Assembly: GCA_036244855.1 (NCBI GenBank)
Contig: BQKZ01001432.1
Coordinates: 13,508-77,507 of the forward strand
Source: Temnopleurus reevesii
Taxonomy: Eukaryota; Echinodermata; Echinoidea; Temnopleuroida; Temnopleuridae
Direction: 5' to 3'
DNA length: 64,000 bases
Shown here in pieces: positions 59,681 to 64,000 of this stretch; position 1 is the stretch's first letter; each line of letters opens with the position of its first letter. The notes beneath the pieces are model-generated. The model made no database searches. It had not been told where the DNA came from and saw only the letters and a list, made by a program, of their open reading frames with translations. A program made the translations under genes and the position numbers.

Positions 59681-62600
59681 GAAATTAATTTTGATGAGCA
59701 CTAGGATTGTTTATGTGTACAATATGGTTGGTACTCATCTTGTACATTATGTAGGCTCAATCACAACATTAAAACAGTACATGTGCATATTTTCTTTGTA
59801 TATTACCTATTAAACTGCATAAATTAACCCAAAATGACTTTATCTGGCCAGCATTATATGTTATTACTTGTTATGGAGTTAAAAAAAAATGGCTCATACA
59901 TGATAAATGTGCAGAGATTAAACGTGATATCAAGTTTTGTTTATGACTGGACAATTACATAAGTACTACATGCAAAGCCCAAGTAAAGTTGTGGTAAAAG
60001 TGAATAGTTACATGTATATCCCCGAATTTTGTCTTCAAATCTAAATAAAATGAAATATAATATCATGAACATATTGCACAAAAGATTGTGTAAAATATGA
60101 ATTAGTTTTGGTAAAGCTACATGTACAACCTAAAATGTGCAATAAAATATCAGTCTGGGGTACCCCCATACTGAACCAATATTTTCTTTCTTGATAAAGC
60201 CACCTTCTCATGCACAGAATTGGAGCAAAATTTCATAATTGAATTAATTTTGGTATATACCTTTTTATCTTTCTTTTGTCAAATCTTGGAAATAACCCTG
60301 TATATGCCCGATAACAAAACCAAATATTGTTATTACAAAGAGAGGGCGCTAAATATGATTTAACGGTCAAAGTTGAATAGTAAAAAAGAATCATCTTGTA
60401 AAAAATTATTCTGTGGTCTAGAAATGTGCGTGTAGTGATAAAGATCCTGTAAAATTTTACATTTCTACATCTTTACCAAAACTGCATTTGTGCTTTAATT
60501 TTCACAGAATTGCATGAACCTTGAAAAGGAGGTAAAAATCAAAACTGTGTGAGATGATTTCACAAGAAAACATAATGACAGTACTTACGTACAGCAAGCA
60601 AATTCATGTTTATAAAAATACGTTTTAATAAGAATTAGATACTTGTCTTTTAATCTTCATGTATGCCACATTGCTTATTTGGTCATAGCTTGTCTATGAT
60701 ATATTATTGTATTTCAGAACACTCACAAGAATATACTTGTAATCTTCTGTATATGTATTACCACTCTGAATTTATTATTGAAGTAGGCCCACATATACAT
60801 GTAGTATATGTAGGCTTGCTCAGTTTAATGAAGTAATAATTAACCCAGTGTGCTCATTTCCATTTATAATCTGTTTGCTGATAGTCTGGGTTACATTTGC
60901 TCCAATGCATGACGTAATGGATCATTTAACCTCTTAATAAAAATACCAGTGACTAAAGATCAATCAATAAAGATTAGATTTTACGGCAAAAATTTAGTTA
61001 CCCCAATATGGTGTAGCATCATTTTTATTAGAGTGTTGATTGTGCTACATGTACATGTAAACCAGAAAAAGTGTTTCAATGCAATATGGCTGAACAAAAT
61101 ATTTGCAATACATGTAATTTTCATTTGTCTGCTGTATTTTATACACAACAATTACCATTTATGTATTTCAGTCTGTGCATTATTGAGTGATTGTACCAAC
61201 CAAATTCTTACAAGCACTTGTACTTTCAAAATGATTCAATATACGGTACACATACAGACTATGCCTGTAACTTACTCCATTGTCCAATAAAGCAATATTT
61301 GTTTCAATATCCCACTCTGTTTGATAGATCTAATCCAATTTATCATTCTTTTGTTTCCTATTCCACAGAGACATTGATACAATAGCATTCATTCATTTCA
61401 TCAATGTCCCAAAATTGATTAGATAATATATCATCATGTATGGTACTGTTTTGTGTGTAACACCATTATAACCCATTATTTACTTGTGTGCTCACTTTAT
61501 TTCCTTGTCATTTTGCTTATAGATTCTGCTAGGATCGAAAGCTGAAGCTCCTTTTCACTTCCTTTTTTAAAACAATTTGTAAAACGTATTTTGAGAAGAT
61601 ATTTGTGAAATTATAGGAGCTGTACATGTACATGTATATGACATAATTTTTTTTTAATAGTACATGTGCTTTCTGCATATTCTTGTTAAAAACTGCACTT
61701 TACCACATGCGAATCATTACATCAAAATCTAACAGAAGTACTTGGTCTAAAGTCAGAGAAAATGTGGGTTAAGAAAAATGAACTTCAATGTTTGAAAAAA
61801 ATTATTTGATTTTCCAAACCTCCAATGTTTCAATGTGAAAAAAAAATACATGCAAACAGAATAGTCAGAAAGGGTATAAAAATGTTTCCTTTGAGTGTAT
61901 TTTTAGGTCAGTTGGCCAAAATGTTTTAATATGCTAATTGATCGCTTGCAGCCAGGCATTATAAAACCAAGGAAACACACTATTTTTTTCTGATAGAGCA
62001 AAGTTTTTCTGGCCTCCTTTGACAGTGAAGCTGGCATTAGCCACAGAAAAAGCATGATTTTGGTTGAAATGGATTACACACTTCATGAGCATTTTTCTGT
62101 AAGATACATGTTTAAATGTACTTCAATATTCCCTATCTTTTGTATTTAAAATCAATATCTCACTTAATACTTGGTGTATCAGTATCAACTTTGATCAGTA
62201 TCTCAAATCAGAGTTTATTGAATGAGGAACTTGAGAAACTAGAAAGAAAAAATCTGACTTCTGTCTGATTTCAACATGAATGGTTTACATGTATCCTGTT
62301 TCAAAGAGATACCAATGACCATACCATTAGAATAACTTTATTTTAATGAAAATAGGATATGGTTGTGGTTCATAAAATGGAGTATTGTATGTAAATGTTT
62401 TAACCTATTTTACACCTAAAGTGTGGGAGAATCACACCTTTCTTTTTAGAGTAAAGGTAACACATGATCCATATATTGTTTTCATATACATGTACAGTGT
62501 ACAGTGTACATGTATAAACTGTAGCCAAAATTATTATCTTGTCAAGATCAGACGTTATTATAGATACTGTACCTGCTTACTATTAAAATCGCACTCTTCT

Positions 62601-63283
62601 CCTGTGACCCATCATTAGCTGGTATAAATATTTTTGGACACCCGTAGTTATTCAGAACACAATTACGCCATCACACATCCACCTGTCTCCGAATACACCC
62701 TTTTATTAATAGACAGCATTAATGAAGAAAGAAAAATGCACTTAAATTAATTAATGGTGTTTCTGGTATGCCATTATGCATTGCAGTAAAACTAATGCTT
62801 AACCATTTTTTGGTCAGAACGACAAAAATGTAACGCCAATGGATAAAGGAAAATCTTCCCACTCCAGGAGACAGATGCACTTCATTACGTAGTTCTGTTT
62901 ATAATTATTTACTGATTTCTTTTTTTATTTTTGTATCCCCCATGAACCATAAAATGACTGAAAAAGTTTGGAGTCCAGTTTTAGGCTGGCAGATATATAC
63001 ATTTACGTACTGTGTATAGCAAAATTCCATCAATGATTTATTTCATTAGGCAGAACCAGTAGACCATGTTTGTACTTGACCTGAAAAGGTCATGTTCCAT
63101 TGAATTCTGAAATACTTATTTTTTTTAAAGCCATTTAAAAAAATATTCTTCTGAAAACAAAGCCAAAGGAATTCTATTCTTTATTTGGTCTGCCCTTCAA
63201 TGCAAGATATAGCATTTTTTTTATTTGAAAAGGAAGTATGTAAAATGTCTTTTTAAATCCTGTATATATTTTCTGTGCCACAG

Positions 63284-63478
63284 TTCCAGTAGGAGTATGG
63301 TTGACCGGTAGTCCACGATGGGTATTCTATTATCAACAGCATTCGTCCTTGTCTTCTTGTATATCTTCCTCTTCAAAGTGTTAAAGCTGCTGGATCAGCC
63401 TGCTGCTGCCACCCTACATCACAGGGACAGCAAATACAACCGCAGTATCCTCTCATTATGTTCCATCCTAACTAAACC
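63284..63478 (+). CDS. ABHD2: ABHD2-like alpha/beta hydrolase, first coding exon (partial gene)
   Basis: Exon from the acceptor CCACAG (63283) to the donor CC|GTAAGT (63479). Translation begins at ATG 63318 (A at -3, G at +4), giving 53 codons plus two bases. Residues 3-24 form an N-terminal membrane anchor (LLSTAFVLVFLYIFLFKVL). Then comes LHHRDSKYNRSILSLCSILTK, which lines up with the segment before the catalytic domain of ABHD2-type hydrolases (pattern L-x-x-x-D-S-x-x-x-R-x-x-L-x-x-C-x-x-L-T-K). ABHD2 is a membrane serine hydrolase acting on monoacylglycerols and related esters. The catalytic exons lie beyond the window. Identity rests on about 20 residues, so other ABHD1/3-type members remain possible. 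Confidence 0.6.
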
Positions 63479-63498
63479 GTAAGTCATTTAAGGTTTTA

Positions 63499-63628
63499 AG
63501 CCCCGGTCACATGGGACCCCAGAAGCAACAAGATTCACCCCAACTCTTTGTTAATTCACAGTTAAATGCCTCAGAACAACGAGTCGGGGTGAATCGTGTT
63601 GCTTCCGGGGTCCTATGTGACCGGGGCT
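63499..63628. mobile_element. MITE family A copy in an intron (130 bp)
   Basis: AGCCCCGGTCACATGGGACC at the left, CTATGTGACCGGGGCT at the right, inner arms AGATTCACCCCAACTC and GAGTCGGGGTGAATCG. It lies only 20 bases after the splice donor of the ABHD2-like exon. The left flank is TTA and the right flank TAA. Its internal sequence is closest to the copy at 10652. Confidence 0.9.
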
Positions 63629-63784
63629 TAAAGTTCGTTTTTAACATGTCAGAGTTGACCCTTTGACTCTTGTCATGTGATATTTAAGAATAAAACAGCA
63701 AATGGAATTTAAAAATAAAAGTGATCCAATTAGCGGGTTTAGTAATAGATGCACATTCTATACTTTCTCTATACAACAGATTGA

Positions 63785-63990
63785 ATGTTGACAACCAGAG
63801 AGCTTGCCCGACATAGCAACAAGTAATTGTATGTGAACTGGAATCGAAGCGTTGTAGTTCAATAGGCGGATTTAGTGATAAATGCAAACTTCATGCTTTC
63901 TCTGTACACAAAGGTTGTCGATGACAACCAGAGAGCTTGCCTGAGGTTTGCCTGACATAGCAACAACATAGCTGCCAACCAGTACGGATT
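63785..63990. repeat. Dispersed repeat, two tandem-like units
   Basis: ACAACCAGAGAGCTTGCC occurs twice (about 63791 and 63925), each time followed by GACATAGCAACAA. The first unit continues AGTAATTGTATGTGAACTGG. It is the forward orientation of the family seen at 5461-5905, 26632 and 34205-34945. Reaches almost to the window edge. Confidence 0.55.
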
Positions 63991-64000
63991 CCTTTCCACA

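Larger units (their letters stand above)
57414..63283 (+). other. Probable first intron of the ABHD2-like gene
   Basis: From the donor at 57414 to the acceptor CTGTGCCACAG at 63283. It contains a GAT microsatellite (about 58011-58047), a C/A-run patch (58821-58853), a LINE 3' remnant (58905-59680) and an unusual number of TACATGTA palindromes. The intron is inferred; it could also be intergenic. Confidence 0.4.

Noticed and set aside
1..64000. Search for CRISPR arrays, prokaryotic operons or phage genes
   Set aside because: Tandem repeats here are microsatellites or minisatellites without unique spacers, and the genes are spliced animal genes.

Overview
This is a window of animal nuclear DNA: AT-rich, gene-poor, with spliced genes, canonical GT-AG introns, many microsatellites, short fold-back transposons and two runs of N (43443-43922 and 56428-57019). 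A Rough-class homeobox gene, the style of the MITE families and the frequent ACATGTA words suggest a marine deuterostome. An echinoderm such as a sea urchin is my best guess, but this is inference and not proven by the sequence.

Five protein-coding genes can be supported. (1) Plus strand, 15250-22964: a complete three-exon homeobox gene of the Rough (ro) class, about 391 aa, with a 5.8 kb first intron. (2) Minus strand, 32711-29510: a complete three-exon two-pore-domain (K2P) potassium channel, 392 aa. (3) Minus strand, 37308-34964: a two-exon type II membrane glycosyltransferase of family GT31 (beta-1,3-galactosyltransferase-like), 422 aa, with evidence for untranslated 5' exons further upstream. 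(4) Plus strand, 49840-53674: a two-exon secreted TIL (trypsin-inhibitor-like) cysteine-rich protein, 103 aa. (5) Plus strand, 63318 onward: the first coding exon of an ABHD2-like alpha/beta hydrolase. Its promoter and noncoding first exon are probably the CpG-rich patch at 57235-57413, and the gene continues beyond the window. Splice phases match at every coding junction that lies inside the window. The genes have unrelated roles (transcription factor, ion channel, Golgi enzyme, secreted inhibitor, lipase-like hydrolase), and nothing suggests an operon or a functional cluster.

The rest is intergenic or intronic. 1-14.7 kb: repeats, a possible orphan promoter near 3977 and no convincing gene. 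23-29.2 kb: microsatellites, several MITEs and tRNA-derived sequence. 33-34.9 kb and 37.3-49.8 kb: MITEs, including one inserted inside another at 37.9-38.2 kb, a large TAA microsatellite and an AT-rich minisatellite. 54-63 kb: a LINE 3' remnant and a striking excess of the palindrome TACATGTA. The commonest mobile family is a non-autonomous element of about 130 bp starting AGCCCCGGTCACATAGG, with seven more or less complete copies and one cut by an assembly gap. I found no CRISPR array, prokaryotic operon, viral gene or convincing intact tRNA or rRNA gene.
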